In this document: piece after piece, positions 8,954 through 18,072 of the stretch
How the letters are laid out: the number at the start of each line of letters is the position of its first letter
Numbering within the stretch: the first letter of the stretch is position 1
Notes under the pieces: model-generated
The model's input: only the letters and a program-made list of their open reading frames with translations
What the model was told of the DNA's origin: nothing
Databases searched by the model: none
From: Burkholderiaceae bacterium
GTDB taxonomy: Bacteria; Pseudomonadota; Gammaproteobacteria; Burkholderiales; Burkholderiaceae_C
Direction of reading: 5' to 3'
Assembly: GCA_030654805.1 (NCBI GenBank)
Contig: JAURWR010000118.1
Location: forward strand, 48,574-112,573
DNA: 64,000 nt
Position numbers and translations under genes: made by a program

Positions 8954-10311
8954 AGGCTGCCCCCATGCTCTCCTCCGCCCTGCGCCGCCGACACTTCCTG
9001 AAGCTCGCCAGCGCCGCGACCGCCAGCGGGCTGGGCCTCGGCACGCTCGCGCACCTGTCGGCCACCGCACAGAGCGTCGGCGACTACAAGGCGCTGGTGT
9101 GCCTGTTCATGTACGGCGGCAACGACGGCAACAACCTGCTGGTGCCGCTCGAACTGCCGGCCTACGACGGCTACCGGCGCGCGCGAACCAACCTTGCGCT
9201 GGACCGCAACAGCCTGCTGCCCATCTCGCCCAGCAACACCGGCGGCACGCGCTACGGCCTGCACCCGGCGATGGCCGGTCTGCAAGGACTGTTCGGCCAG
9301 GGCAAGGCGGCGATGCTGGCCAACATCGGGCCGCTGGCGGTGCCGACCAGCAAGGCACAGTGGGACGCGCGCTCGGTACCGCTGCCCGACAACCTGTTCT
9401 CGCATTCGGACCAGCAGGCACAGTGGCAGAGCGCGATCGTCGATGCACCGCCGCGCAGCGGCTGGGGCGGCCGGATGATCGAGCGCCTGGTCGCCGCCGA
9501 GACCGCCAACCGCGGCTACGGGCTGGTGTCGGTGGCCGGCGGCAACCTGTGGGAAAACGGCGATCTGTCGCTGGCGGCGTACAAGGTCTCGTCGTCGGGC
9601 CGCTTCGGTTTCGATTTCTACGACGCAAGCGGCGGCGACCCGCTGTCGGCTGCCATCAGTGACACCCTCTCCGAGCCACACAGCCACCTGTTTGAACAAG
9701 CCTGGACCGACGTGGTCGGCCGCTCGATCGACAACCAACGCATCCTGACGCAAGCGTTGTCGGGCAGCGATCTGACGACGGTCTTCCCCGGCACCGGGCT
9801 TGGCCAGCAACTCCAGATGATCGCGAAGCTGATCTCGGCGCGCAGCCGGCTCGGCCTGTCGCGGCAGTGCTTCTTCTGCTCGATCGGCGGCTTCGATACG
9901 CACGGCGACGATCAGCTGCAGCGGCAGAACGAGCTGCTCGGCGAGATCTCGGCGGCGGTCGCGGCCTTTTACGACGCGACGGTGACGCTGGGCGTGCAGA
10001 ACGACGTCGCGCTGTTCTCGGCGTCGGACTTCGGTCGCACCTTCCAGAGCAACGGCCAGGGCTCGGACCACGCCTGGGGCAGCCACCATTTCGTCGTCGG
10101 CGGCGCGGTGAAGGGCGGGCAGATCGTCGGCCGCTTCCCCGAGCTGATCGTCAACGGACCCGACGACGCGGGCGACGGCAAGTGGATTCCGACGACCTCG
10201 GTCGATCAGCTCGGCGCCACGCTGGGCCGCTGGTTCGGCGCCGCGTCGTCGCTGAACGAGGTGTTCCCGCGCCTGTCGAACTTCGACGCCGACCTCGGCT
10301 TCATGGCCTGA
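8950..10311 (+). CDS. DUF1501 family protein with Tat signal
   Basis: 453-residue DUF1501 protein. The start ATG at 8950 overlaps the stop of the preceding gene, and the protein begins with a twin-arginine signal (RRRHFLKLA at 12-20, then a hydrophobic stretch ending near ATAQS), so a folded protein is exported by Tat. Typical family pieces follow: LVCLFMYGGNDGNNLLVPL near residue 50 and GGFDTHGDDQLQRQNELL in the second half. The fold is related to alkaline phosphatase/sulfatase-like proteins, but I see no proof of an activity. It forms an operon with the DUF1800 gene. Confidence 0.88.
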   Translation: MKAAPMLSSALRRRHFLKLASAATASGLGLGTLAHLSATAQSVGDYKALVCLFMYGGNDGNNLLVPLELPAYDGYRRARTNLALDRNSLLPISPSNTGGTRYGLHPAMAGLQGLFGQGKAAMLANIGPLAVPTSKAQWDARSVPLPDNLFSHSDQQAQWQSAIVDAPPRSGWGGRMIERLVAAETANRGYGLVSVAGGNLWENGDLSLAAYKVSSSGRFGFDFYDASGGDPLSAAISDTLSEPHSHLFEQAWTDVVGRSIDNQRILTQALSGSDLTTVFPGTGLGQQLQMIAKLISARSRLGLSRQCFFCSIGGFDTHGDDQLQRQNELLGEISAAVAAFYDATVTLGVQNDVALFSASDFGRTFQSNGQGSDHAWGSHHFVVGGAVKGGQIVGRFPELIVNGPDDAGDGKWIPTTSVDQLGATLGRWFGAASSLNEVFPRLSNFDADLGFMA

Positions 10312-10312
10312 T

Positions 10313-10835
10313 TCACGTCGATCGGATCGCCCCCAACCGAGTCAGCCGCTCGACCAGCGATCGAACGGGCAGCGTCCAACGGCCGCGCTGAGCCGGCGCA
10401 GGCGCGGATCGTGGCCCAGGCCACGCGGGTGTCGGACTCTGCATCGTCGCAGGCATCGAGCCCGAGGACGAGCCCGGCATAGGCGCGCTCAGGCCCGCTG
10501 GCCGCCTGCCACCAGCCGCGCGCGGTGTCGTTGTCATGCGTACCCGGTGTAGGCCACGGTGTTCGGGACATAGCGGTGCGGCAGATAGTCGTTGTCGGCA
10601 TCGCCGCCGAACGCGAACTGCAGGATGCGCATGCCGGGCGGACCAAGGCCGTCGCGCTCTGGTACGGCGAATCGCCAGGTCCGATCGGCGGAAGCACCTG
10701 CCACAGCTGCGGACCGGCGTCGTGCAGCCAGTCGATGAAGTGATGGGCCGCCGGTCCGAAATCGCCGCTGCCATGCGGGCCCGGCAGCGAGGTGACGTGC
10801 AGCAGCACGCCCGAGGCGCGTTGGTTCAGGTCCAT
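10313..10835 (-). pseudogene. malQ: Decayed 4-alpha-glucanotransferase (malQ) remnant
   Basis: The start (10835) reads MDLNQRASGVLLHVTSLPGP and continues to GPGDSPYQS, the normal N-terminus of MalQ amylomaltase. The reading then jumps frame to GMRILQFAFGGDADNDYLPH and on to YVPNTVAYTG, which belongs near the C-terminus. A further single-base shift is needed to read GTHDNDTARGWW. The end (10313) carries another frame with GRWTLPVRSL, like the MalQ terminus. So about half of the ~500-residue enzyme, including the catalytic centre, is missing, and at least two frameshifts are present. Its start overlaps the glk stop by 10 bases, marking a former glk-malQ operon. Confidence 0.85.
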
Positions 10836-11836
10836 GCGGCTGCACCCGCCGATTGTTCGAGCGCCAGCGCCGCGCCCGTCAGCGCCGCGTGCGGATCGAG
10901 GATCAGCGCGGTCGGGATCGCCTGCAGGTAGACGCGGTAGCGGCCCTTGGCCTCGAAGCGTTCGCGAAAGGCCGACGCGAAGAACAGGTCGGCGATGCGC
11001 GGCACGATGCCGCCGCCGATGTAGACGCCGCCGCGCGCGCCGAGGGTCAGCGCGACGTTGCCGGCGAACGAGCCCAGCATCGCGCAGAACACCGCCAGCG
11101 TCTGCGCGCAGCCGGCATCGCTGCCATCGGCGCCTCGCTGCACGATCGCTTCGGTGCTCAGCGCTTCGGGTTCGGTCGGCCGCCCCGACGCCGCGCACAC
11201 CGCCCGGTGCAGCAATGGCAGCCCGATGCCCGACAACAGCCGCTCGGCCGACACGTGCTCGACCTCGCGGCGCGCCGCGGCCAGCACCGCAGCCTCGAAG
11301 TCGTCGGCGGCGGACAGCGTGGCGTGACCGCCCTCGCCGGGGATCGCCTGCCAGCCGGCGCCCGTCTCGATCAGACCGGCCACGCCCAGCCCGGTGCCCG
11401 GGCCGACGACCGCCAGCGTGCCGTGCGGCGCGGGCATCGCCGCGTGCGCGCGCAGGCCGTCGGCGGTCAACTGCGGCAGCGCGAGCGCCAGCGCCTCGAA
11501 GTCGTTGAGCAGCTGCAACTGGAGCAGCCCCAGTTCGCGCTCCAGCGCGCGGCGCGAGAAGCGCCAGCGGCTGTTCGTGAAAACCACCTCGTCGCCGGCC
11601 AGCGGCGTCGCCACGGCCAGGCAGGCCCGCGTCGGTGCGCTCGATGGCAGAGGCACCGACGCCAGGTAGGCGCGCACCGCGTCGGCGAGCTGGGCATGCT
11701 CATCGGCGCGCAGGCGCTGGATGTGGCACACCGGTCGACCCGGGCCGTCGACCAGGCCGAAGCGCGCGTGGGTGCCGCCGATGTCGGCGACCAGCCAGGG
11801 AGCCGGGGGCGAGGCCGTTGCCATCGTCGAGACCAT
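10826..11836 (-). CDS. glk: Glucokinase
   Basis: 336-residue glucokinase of the bacterial ROK-unrelated Glk type, phosphorylating glucose to glucose-6-phosphate with ATP. The phosphate-binding motif VADIGGTHARFGLV lies at residues 16-29. LNDFEALALALP carries the catalytic Asp, and VVGPGTGLGVAG and EGGHA are also present. Of three nearby ATGs (11845, 11836, 11824), 11836 is preferred because GAAGG lies about 9 bases upstream. The frame open to 12970 is the shadow of the divergent efflux gene. It was probably co-transcribed with malQ, now decayed. Confidence 0.92.
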   Translation of the reverse strand: MVSTMATASPPAPWLVADIGGTHARFGLVDGPGRPVCHIQRLRADEHAQLADAVRAYLASVPLPSSAPTRACLAVATPLAGDEVVFTNSRWRFSRRALERELGLLQLQLLNDFEALALALPQLTADGLRAHAAMPAPHGTLAVVGPGTGLGVAGLIETGAGWQAIPGEGGHATLSAADDFEAAVLAAARREVEHVSAERLLSGIGLPLLHRAVCAASGRPTEPEALSTEAIVQRGADGSDAGCAQTLAVFCAMLGSFAGNVALTLGARGGVYIGGGIVPRIADLFFASAFRERFEAKGRYRVYLQAIPTALILDPHAALTGAALALEQSAGAAAWT

Positions 11837-11979
11837 GCGAGACATCCTTCGTAAAGCGTTGCGCGGGCGCTGAGACCGGGCCCCGTGAATGGCCTGTGCC
11901 GCGCGAGAAGCATGCCAGCGTCCGGGCGGCACGTGGCGATGGCACGCGCTCGCAGGATGAAGCGGGTTTCGCCCGGTCG

Positions 11980-11998
11980 GTCGGGAAAATTTCCCGAC
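11980..11998. promoter_or_regulatory. Perfect 19-bp palindrome, operator candidate
   Basis: GTCGGGAAAATTTCCCGAC is a perfect inverted repeat (9-bp arms, one central base) in the 248-bp gap between divergent glk (minus) and the efflux operon (plus). Symmetry and position suit a regulator binding site. The arms could also form a hairpin in an RNA leader. No regulator gene is adjacent. Confidence 0.45.
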
Positions 11999-12084
11999 TA
12001 CGATCGATGCCCGATCCGGCCCAGCCGCACCACGGGGCCCCCAACCGACAGCCAGCTCGACCGCCTCCGCCTGCGCCCGCCTTG

Positions 12085-13614
12085 ATGACCGCACCTCCTC
12101 TCGCTCTGCACCACGCCGCCGTTCGCCGCCTGGGCACGCTGATCGGCTGCGTCGCGGTCGTTCTGGCAGGTTGCGCGCTGCAGACGCACGAGCCGCGTCC
12201 GCTCGATCCTGCGCTATCGCAAGCCGCGCAACTGGCCCGCCGGCCCGACGATGCGGCGCTGCGCAAAGCGATGTCGCAGCTCGGCGTCGACACCACCGTG
12301 TGGCCGCTGCCCGCCTGGGACGCGCCCGAGCTCGGCGCGCTGGCACTCGCGTCGCATTCCGATCTGGCGGTCGCGCGCGCCGAGGTCGCGGTCGCGCAGG
12401 CCGCAACCGGGTCCGCTCGGCAGCGCGCGAACCCGGCGCTGGAACTGAGCCTGGAGCACCACAGCGCGCCCGGCCAGAGCGATTCGCCGTGGACGATCGG
12501 CGTCGCGCTCGACACGCTGGTCGGCGACTGGCTGGTCGGCCAGAGCCGTCGCCAGGCGTTGACCGATGTGGCCGATGCGCAGCAGCTCGAGGCGGTCGAG
12601 CGCGCCGCGCAGGTGGCGTGGCAGGTGCATCGCCGCGTACGCGACAGCCACCGTGCGCTGCACGACGCCGAGCGCTTGTCGGCCATCGCCGACGAGACGC
12701 TGGCACTGCAGCGCGAGGAGAGCACGCTGTGGCAGCGGCGCATGACGCTTGGCGCGGCCGGCGCCCCCGAGGTGCTGCCGTCGCAGCAGCGCCAGGCGAT
12801 CGCCCGACAGCAGGCGCACCAGGCGCACCAGGCGGTCGAGCAGGCACGCGCCGCACTCGCCCAGGCGATCGGCCTGCCGCTCGAACAGACCCGGCGGATG
12901 ACGCTGCGCTTCGATTCGCTGATGCGTTCGCGGATCGACGCGCCAATGAACACGTCGGCAGATGCCGCACTCGAACCGCTGAACCTGCAACGCGCCGCGC
13001 TGCTCAACAACATCCCGGTGCGCATCGCGCTGGCCCGCTATGCAGCCACCGATGCCGCGCTGCGGCTGGAGATCGCGCGCCAGGTGCCCGAGCTGTCGCT
13101 GAAACCGGGCTACGCCTGGGACCAGGGCGATCACCGCTGGTCGCTGGGCATCGGCTACGCGCTGCCGCTGGCGAACCGCAACGACGGGCCGATCGCCGAA
13201 GCGCTGGCACGCCGTGCTGCCGAGGCGGCACGCTTCGATGCCTTGCAGGCGCAGGCCATCGCCGAACTCGACGCCGCGCGGCAGGCGACCGAGGCCGCCG
13301 CCACACTGCAGGCCGAAGCGATGCAGCAGGCCCAAGCCGCACGCACGCTGTCCGCGCGGGTGGACCGTCGGGTCGAGCAAGGCGATGCCGACCGGCTCGA
13401 GCGCATCGCCGGGCGACGTGCCGAACTCGACGCGCGACGCGCACTCGTCGAAGCACAGGTCGCGCTGTGCCGTGCTCGCGCGGCACTCGAAGACGTGGTG
13501 CAGCGGCCGCTGTCGCCCGCGATCGCCGCGATCGTCGATCCGGCGCTTGCATCGGCAGCGGAACCGAAGTCCGGACTCGTCGTCAACCCCCCGTCCACGG
13601 ACCACACCCGATGA
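12085..13614 (+). CDS. Outer-membrane factor of RND efflux system (TolC/CzcC family)
   Basis: 509-residue outer-membrane efflux lipoprotein. The signal sequence ends in the lipobox LAGC (Cys30). The body shows the two Ala/Gln-rich coiled-coil halves of the TolC fold (about 95-300 and 320-490), typical of the alpha-barrel tunnel. Its stop overlaps the start of the adaptor gene (ATGA), so the three efflux genes are one operon. By neighbours it is the CzcC/CusC-like partner of the pump at 14791. The start ATG at 12085 follows a Pro-rich, unconserved stretch. Confidence 0.87.
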   Translation: MTAPPLALHHAAVRRLGTLIGCVAVVLAGCALQTHEPRPLDPALSQAAQLARRPDDAALRKAMSQLGVDTTVWPLPAWDAPELGALALASHSDLAVARAEVAVAQAATGSARQRANPALELSLEHHSAPGQSDSPWTIGVALDTLVGDWLVGQSRRQALTDVADAQQLEAVERAAQVAWQVHRRVRDSHRALHDAERLSAIADETLALQREESTLWQRRMTLGAAGAPEVLPSQQRQAIARQQAHQAHQAVEQARAALAQAIGLPLEQTRRMTLRFDSLMRSRIDAPMNTSADAALEPLNLQRAALLNNIPVRIALARYAATDAALRLEIARQVPELSLKPGYAWDQGDHRWSLGIGYALPLANRNDGPIAEALARRAAEAARFDALQAQAIAELDAARQATEAAATLQAEAMQQAQAARTLSARVDRRVEQGDADRLERIAGRRAELDARRALVEAQVALCRARAALEDVVQRPLSPAIAAIVDPALASAAEPKSGLVVNPPSTDHTR

Positions 13615-14783
13615 CCTCACGCCACCTGGTTCGCCTGCTGGTCGCACAGACCGTGCTGATGGTGCTGCTCGGCTGGGCCGCCGTTTACCTGGGACGCGAC
13701 GAGTTCCGCCTCGCGGTGGGGCGCGATGACGAGTCTCTTCCGGCGCCTTCGCTGCTGGCCGACGAGGAGGCTGGCCAGCTGCCCGAGGTGCGCCTGAACG
13801 CGACCGCGCAGCGCCAGGTCGGCCTCGAACTGCAGTTGCCGACCGCGACGGCGATGTCCATCGGCGCCTCTGCCAGCGAGCTCGCGGTGACTGTGCTCGA
13901 CCCGCAGCCGCTGGCCGAGTGGCGCGGGCGCCTGCAGGCCGCCGCACAGGAAGTGGTGGCTGCGCAGGCCAGCGCCGCCGCCAGCCGGCTGGAACAGGCG
14001 CGGGTTCAGTCGCTGTTCGACGACGACCGCAGCGCATCCCAACGTGCACTGGAAGCGGCGACCGCGCAGGCGCAGACCGACGCGGCCCGAGCACGCAGCG
14101 CGCAGGCGCAGGCGAGCGCGCTGCGCGACAGCGCCCGCGCCCTGTGGGGCCCGGTCGTCGCGGGCTGGCTGGCCGCACCCGACGGCGCGGCGCTGCAGCG
14201 CGTGCTGTCGGGTCGCGAGGTGCTGTTGCGTGCGGTGCTGCGCGCCGACGACGCCGGCCGCGCTCCGGCGCGACTGAGTCTGACGCCGCCCGGCCGCAGC
14301 GGCCCGGTCACCGCGCAGGGCCTCGGTGCGGTCGCAGCTGGCACCGCCGACACAGCCGCAGGCGGACGCCACCTGCTGTTCGTTGCCCCCGGCGCCGGGC
14401 TCGCCACTGGCATGCGTCTCACGGCGCGCAGCCCGGGCAGCGGTGCCGAGGCGGCGCAAGAAGGCGGCCTGGTGCCGGCCAGCGCGGTGATCTGGCATGC
14501 CGGACAGGCCTGGATCTATGTGCGCGAAGCCCAGGGTGGTTCCGGTGCCGACGAGCCCGACGACGCGGCGAGCGCGGCCGCGACGCCCACCCCTGCCGCG
14601 TCGGGCTCCGCCACCGTTCGCATCGACCGCTTCCAGCGCCGCGGCCTGCCGAAGGCGGTGCGCCTGGGCGACCAGTGGTTCGTGCCGGGCCTGGAAGCCG
14701 ACGACCCGGTGGTGGTGCGCGGCGCGCAGCTGCTGCTGTCGGAAGAGCTGAAGTCGCAGATCAAGAACGAAAACGACGACTGA
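13611..14783 (+). CDS. RND efflux periplasmic adaptor subunit
   Basis: 390-residue membrane-fusion protein linking pump and outer-membrane channel. It has an N-terminal membrane anchor (about 5-26, HLVRLLVAQTVLMVLLGWAA), then a short alpha-helical hairpin rich in Ala and Gln (about 105-170), and beta domains. The last residues DPVVVRGAQLLLSEEL are typical of CusB/CzcB-type adaptors. No His- or Met-rich metal-binding extension is visible. It overlaps the upstream gene by four bases and is 7 bases from the pump gene. Confidence 0.85.
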   Translation: MTSRHLVRLLVAQTVLMVLLGWAAVYLGRDEFRLAVGRDDESLPAPSLLADEEAGQLPEVRLNATAQRQVGLELQLPTATAMSIGASASELAVTVLDPQPLAEWRGRLQAAAQEVVAAQASAAASRLEQARVQSLFDDDRSASQRALEAATAQAQTDAARARSAQAQASALRDSARALWGPVVAGWLAAPDGAALQRVLSGREVLLRAVLRADDAGRAPARLSLTPPGRSGPVTAQGLGAVAAGTADTAAGGRHLLFVAPGAGLATGMRLTARSPGSGAEAAQEGGLVPASAVIWHAGQAWIYVREAQGGSGADEPDDAASAAATPTPAASGSATVRIDRFQRRGLPKAVRLGDQWFVPGLEADDPVVVRGAQLLLSEELKSQIKNENDD

Positions 14784-14790
14784 TCCCGGA

Positions 14791-17700
14791 ATGCTCGCTG
14801 CCATCGTTCGCTTTTCGGTGCGCCACGCCGGCCTGGTGCTCGGGTTGGCGGTGGCGCTGACCGGCTTCGGCCTGCTGCGCATGACGGGCGCGAGCCTCGA
14901 TGTGTTCCCCGAGTTCGCGCCGGCGCAGGTGGTGATCCAGATCGAAGCGCCGGGGCTGCATGCCGCCGCCATCGAGGCGCAGGTGACGCGCCCGGTCGAG
15001 CAGGCGATCGGCGGACTGGCGGGCTTGACCTCGCTGCGCTCGCAATCGATCCCCGGGCTGTCGGTGGTGACGGCGCTGTTCGACGAATCGTCCGATCTGC
15101 ACCGCGACCGGCAGGGCGTTGCCGAGCGGTTGGCTCAGGCCGCGTCGTCGCTGCCGGCCGGCGTGGTGCCCAACATCACGCCGCTGACCTCGTCGGCGAG
15201 CACGGTGCTCGGCATCGGGCTGACCTCGACGACGCTCGACGGCGTCGCGCTGCGCAGCCTGGTCGAAGCCAGCCTGCGCCCGCATTTGATGGCGGTGCCG
15301 GGCATCGCCGATGTCAATGTCTTCGGCGGGGCATTGCGCCAGTGGCAGGTGCAGGTCGATGCGCAACGGCTCGCGCAGGCGGGCCTGTCGCTGACCGATC
15401 TGGCCGCGGCGCTGCGCAGCGCGACCGGGGTGCGCGCGGCCGGTTTCATCGAGTCGGACAACCAGCGCATCGCACTGACGATGGAGCCGCCCGGCGCCGC
15501 GCTGGGCACGCCCGCCAGCGCGGTGATCGACACGCTGAACCTGACGGTGGTGAGTCACGCAAACGCGCAGCACGGCGGGCAGGCGGTGCTGCTGCGCGAT
15601 GTGGCCACGGTGGCCGAAGGCGGCGCGCCGGCCTTCAACGCCGCACAGATCGACGGGCAGCCCGGGGTCTTTCTGCTGGTGCAGGGCCAGCTGGGCGCCA
15701 ACACGCGCGACACCACGCGCGCGCTCGACGCCGCGATCGCGCACATCCGGCCGGTGCTCGAACGCGCCGGGGCGAAAGTGCACCTGGACTTGTTCCGCCC
15801 GGCCAGCTTCATCGAGACCGCAGTGGGCAACGTGCGCAGCGACGTGCTGATCGGCGCGACGCTGGTGATCGCGGTGCTGTTCCTGTTCCTGTTCAACCTG
15901 CGCACCGCCGTCGTGTCGGCGGTGGCGATCCCGCTGTCGCTGATCGCCGCGGTGCTGACGCTGCAGCAGTTCGGCATCGGCCTGAACATCATGGTCATCG
16001 GCGGCCTGGCGATCGCGCTCGGCGAGGTGGTCGACGACGCGATCATCGACTGCGAGAACATCTTCCGGCGGCTGCGCGAGAACCGCGCGCTGGCCGCACC
16101 GCGAAGCGCCGCACAGGTGGTGTTCGACGCGTCGATGGAGGTGCGCTCGTCGGTGGTCTACGCGACCTTCATCGTCGCGCTGGTGTTCACGCCGCTGCTC
16201 ACGCTCGACGGCGTCGCCGGCAAGCTGTTCGCGCCGCTCGGGCTGGCTTACATCGCAGCGATCATCGCGTCGCTGGTGGTCGCGCTGACGGTGACGCCGG
16301 CGATGTCGCTGCTGCTGCTGCGCCATGCCGCGCTGCCGGCCGCCGACCCGCCGTTGGTCGCGTGGATGAAGCCGCGCTATCGCCGGCTGCTGCTCGCGAT
16401 CGAGCGGCGCAGCACGGCGGTGCTGAGTGCGGCGGCGCTGTGCATGGCGGCCGGCATCGGGGTGCTTCCGCTGCTGGGCGGCGAGTTCATCCCGCCGCTG
16501 AAGGAAGGTCACTACATCGTCCACGTCAGCGCGGTGCCGGGCACCTCGCTGGCCGAGTCGCTGCGCGTCGGCAAGCAGGTGTCGGACACGCTGCTGGCGA
16601 TTCCCGGCGTGAAGTCGGTCGCGCAGTGGGTCGGCCGCTCGCAGAACGGCGCCGACACCTTCGGGCCGCACTACAGCGAGATGGAGGTCGAGGTCGGCCA
16701 GGTCTCGGGCGCCGAGCAGCGACGCATCCTGCAGGACATCCGCCGCGCGCTGTCGGGCGACGACGGCGACGACGACCGCTCCGACGAACAAGCGCTCGGC
16801 AGCACACCGTTCCCGGGCCTGGTGTTTGGCGTCAACACCTTCCTGACCGAGCGCATCGGCGAGACCGTCAGCGGCTACCCGGCCGACGTGGTGGTGAACT
16901 TGTACGGCCCCGACCTCGATGCGCTCGATCGCGACGGCAAGGCCGTGGCCGCCATGCTGTCGCAACTGCCCGGCGCCACCGACGTGCAGTTGCAGGCACC
17001 GCCGGGCGCGCCGGAGCTGTCGGTGCGGCTGCGCCCGGAGCAGCTCGCGCTGCATGCGATGAATGCCGGCGAGGTGATGGACGCGGTGCAGATCGCCTTC
17101 GATGGGCTGGTCGTCGGCCAGCATGCGGGCGCGGTGAAACCGACCCCGGTGGCGCTGGTGCTGGCGCCGTCAGGGCGGCGCGATGTGAGTCAGGTCGAGC
17201 ACCTGCCGCTGCGCACGCCCGGCGGGCGCCTGATCGAACTGCGAGATGTTGCCGACGTGGCGCTGGTCGAGGGCCGTTACAAGGTGCTGCGTGAGGGCGG
17301 CCAGCGGGTGCAGACCGTCATCGCGAACCTGAAGCGCGGTCACGACCCGGAGGACTTCGTTGCGCAACTGCGCACCCGACTCGCGGCGCACGCCAGCGGC
17401 CAGGATGGACAGGGGGGCCAGGACGGCAGCGGCTTCGCCGCCGGCAACCACGCCGAAGTGACCGGCGCCGCCGAGGCGCAGGCACAGGCGCGCAACGACC
17501 TGCTGGTTGCTTCGGCGTTGGCGACGCTGGGCGTCGGCAGCCTGCTGCTGCTGGCCTTCGGCTCACTGCGGCACACGCTGCTGACCGCCGTCAATCTGCC
17601 GTTCGCGCTGATCGGCGGCGTGGTCGCGGTGCTGGCCACCGGCGGCTGGCTGTCGCTGGGCTCGGTGGTCGGCTTCGTCACGCTGTTCGGCATCACGCTG

Positions 17701-18015
17701 CGCAACTCGATCATGCTGGTGTCGCACTATCAACACCTGGTTCAGGTCGAAGGCCAGCCGTGGAACCTGGAGACCGCACTGCGGGGTGCCGAGGAGCGCC
17801 TGCCTTCGATCCTGATGACGGCGCTGGTGACCGCGCTGGGCCTGCTTCCGCTGGCGCTGGGCAGCGCGGAGCCGGGCCGCGAGATCGAGGGGCCGATGGC
17901 CATCATCATCGTCGGCGGGCTGATCAGCTCGACGGTGCTGAACCTGCTGGTGCTGCCCACGGTGATGCTGCGCCACGGCCGCTTCGGACCCGCCGCCCCG
18001 CCGTCGGCGGGCTGA
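14791..18015 (+). CDS. HME-type RND efflux pump (CzcA/CusA-like)
   Basis: 1074-residue inner-membrane proton-driven pump of the heavy-metal-efflux RND group. It has the usual 12-helix layout: one helix at residues ~10-30, a large periplasmic loop, a helix block, a second loop and a C-terminal block. The fourth-helix signature reads A409-x-G-x3-D415-x6-E422-N423, which fits the general HME pattern. It departs from both the DFG-type zinc/cobalt form and the CusA form by extra acids (E412, D416, D420). The substrate is therefore undetermined. It is the last gene of the three-gene operon. Confidence 0.88.
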   Translation: MLAAIVRFSVRHAGLVLGLAVALTGFGLLRMTGASLDVFPEFAPAQVVIQIEAPGLHAAAIEAQVTRPVEQAIGGLAGLTSLRSQSIPGLSVVTALFDESSDLHRDRQGVAERLAQAASSLPAGVVPNITPLTSSASTVLGIGLTSTTLDGVALRSLVEASLRPHLMAVPGIADVNVFGGALRQWQVQVDAQRLAQAGLSLTDLAAALRSATGVRAAGFIESDNQRIALTMEPPGAALGTPASAVIDTLNLTVVSHANAQHGGQAVLLRDVATVAEGGAPAFNAAQIDGQPGVFLLVQGQLGANTRDTTRALDAAIAHIRPVLERAGAKVHLDLFRPASFIETAVGNVRSDVLIGATLVIAVLFLFLFNLRTAVVSAVAIPLSLIAAVLTLQQFGIGLNIMVIGGLAIALGEVVDDAIIDCENIFRRLRENRALAAPRSAAQVVFDASMEVRSSVVYATFIVALVFTPLLTLDGVAGKLFAPLGLAYIAAIIASLVVALTVTPAMSLLLLRHAALPAADPPLVAWMKPRYRRLLLAIERRSTAVLSAAALCMAAGIGVLPLLGGEFIPPLKEGHYIVHVSAVPGTSLAESLRVGKQVSDTLLAIPGVKSVAQWVGRSQNGADTFGPHYSEMEVEVGQVSGAEQRRILQDIRRALSGDDGDDDRSDEQALGSTPFPGLVFGVNTFLTERIGETVSGYPADVVVNLYGPDLDALDRDGKAVAAMLSQLPGATDVQLQAPPGAPELSVRLRPEQLALHAMNAGEVMDAVQIAFDGLVVGQHAGAVKPTPVALVLAPSGRRDVSQVEHLPLRTPGGRLIELRDVADVALVEGRYKVLREGGQRVQTVIANLKRGHDPEDFVAQLRTRLAAHASGQDGQGGQDGSGFAAGNHAEVTGAAEAQAQARNDLLVASALATLGVGSLLLLAFGSLRHTLLTAVNLPFALIGGVVAVLATGGWLSLGSVVGFVTLFGITLRNSIMLVSHYQHLVQVEGQPWNLETALRGAEERLPSILMTALVTALGLLPLALGSAEPGREIEGPMAIIIVGGLISSTVLNLLVLPTVMLRHGRFGPAAPPSAG

Positions 18016-18072
18016 AAGTGCCAGCGGCTCAGCGGGAATGCGCGCCACGCGCAACCCGGATCGTCGGCAGGG

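Noticed and set aside
12171..13610. Long plus-strand frame extending the adaptor gene upstream through the outer-membrane factor gene
   Set aside because: The upstream part is out of frame with the conserved TolC-family protein. The adaptor start is the ATG overlapping its stop at 13611.
14761..17124. 787-codon antisense frame in the RND pump gene
   Set aside because: It is rich in Arg, His, Gln and Ala with no recognisable domain, and lies wholly opposite a conserved pump gene. High GC leaves such shadow frames open.
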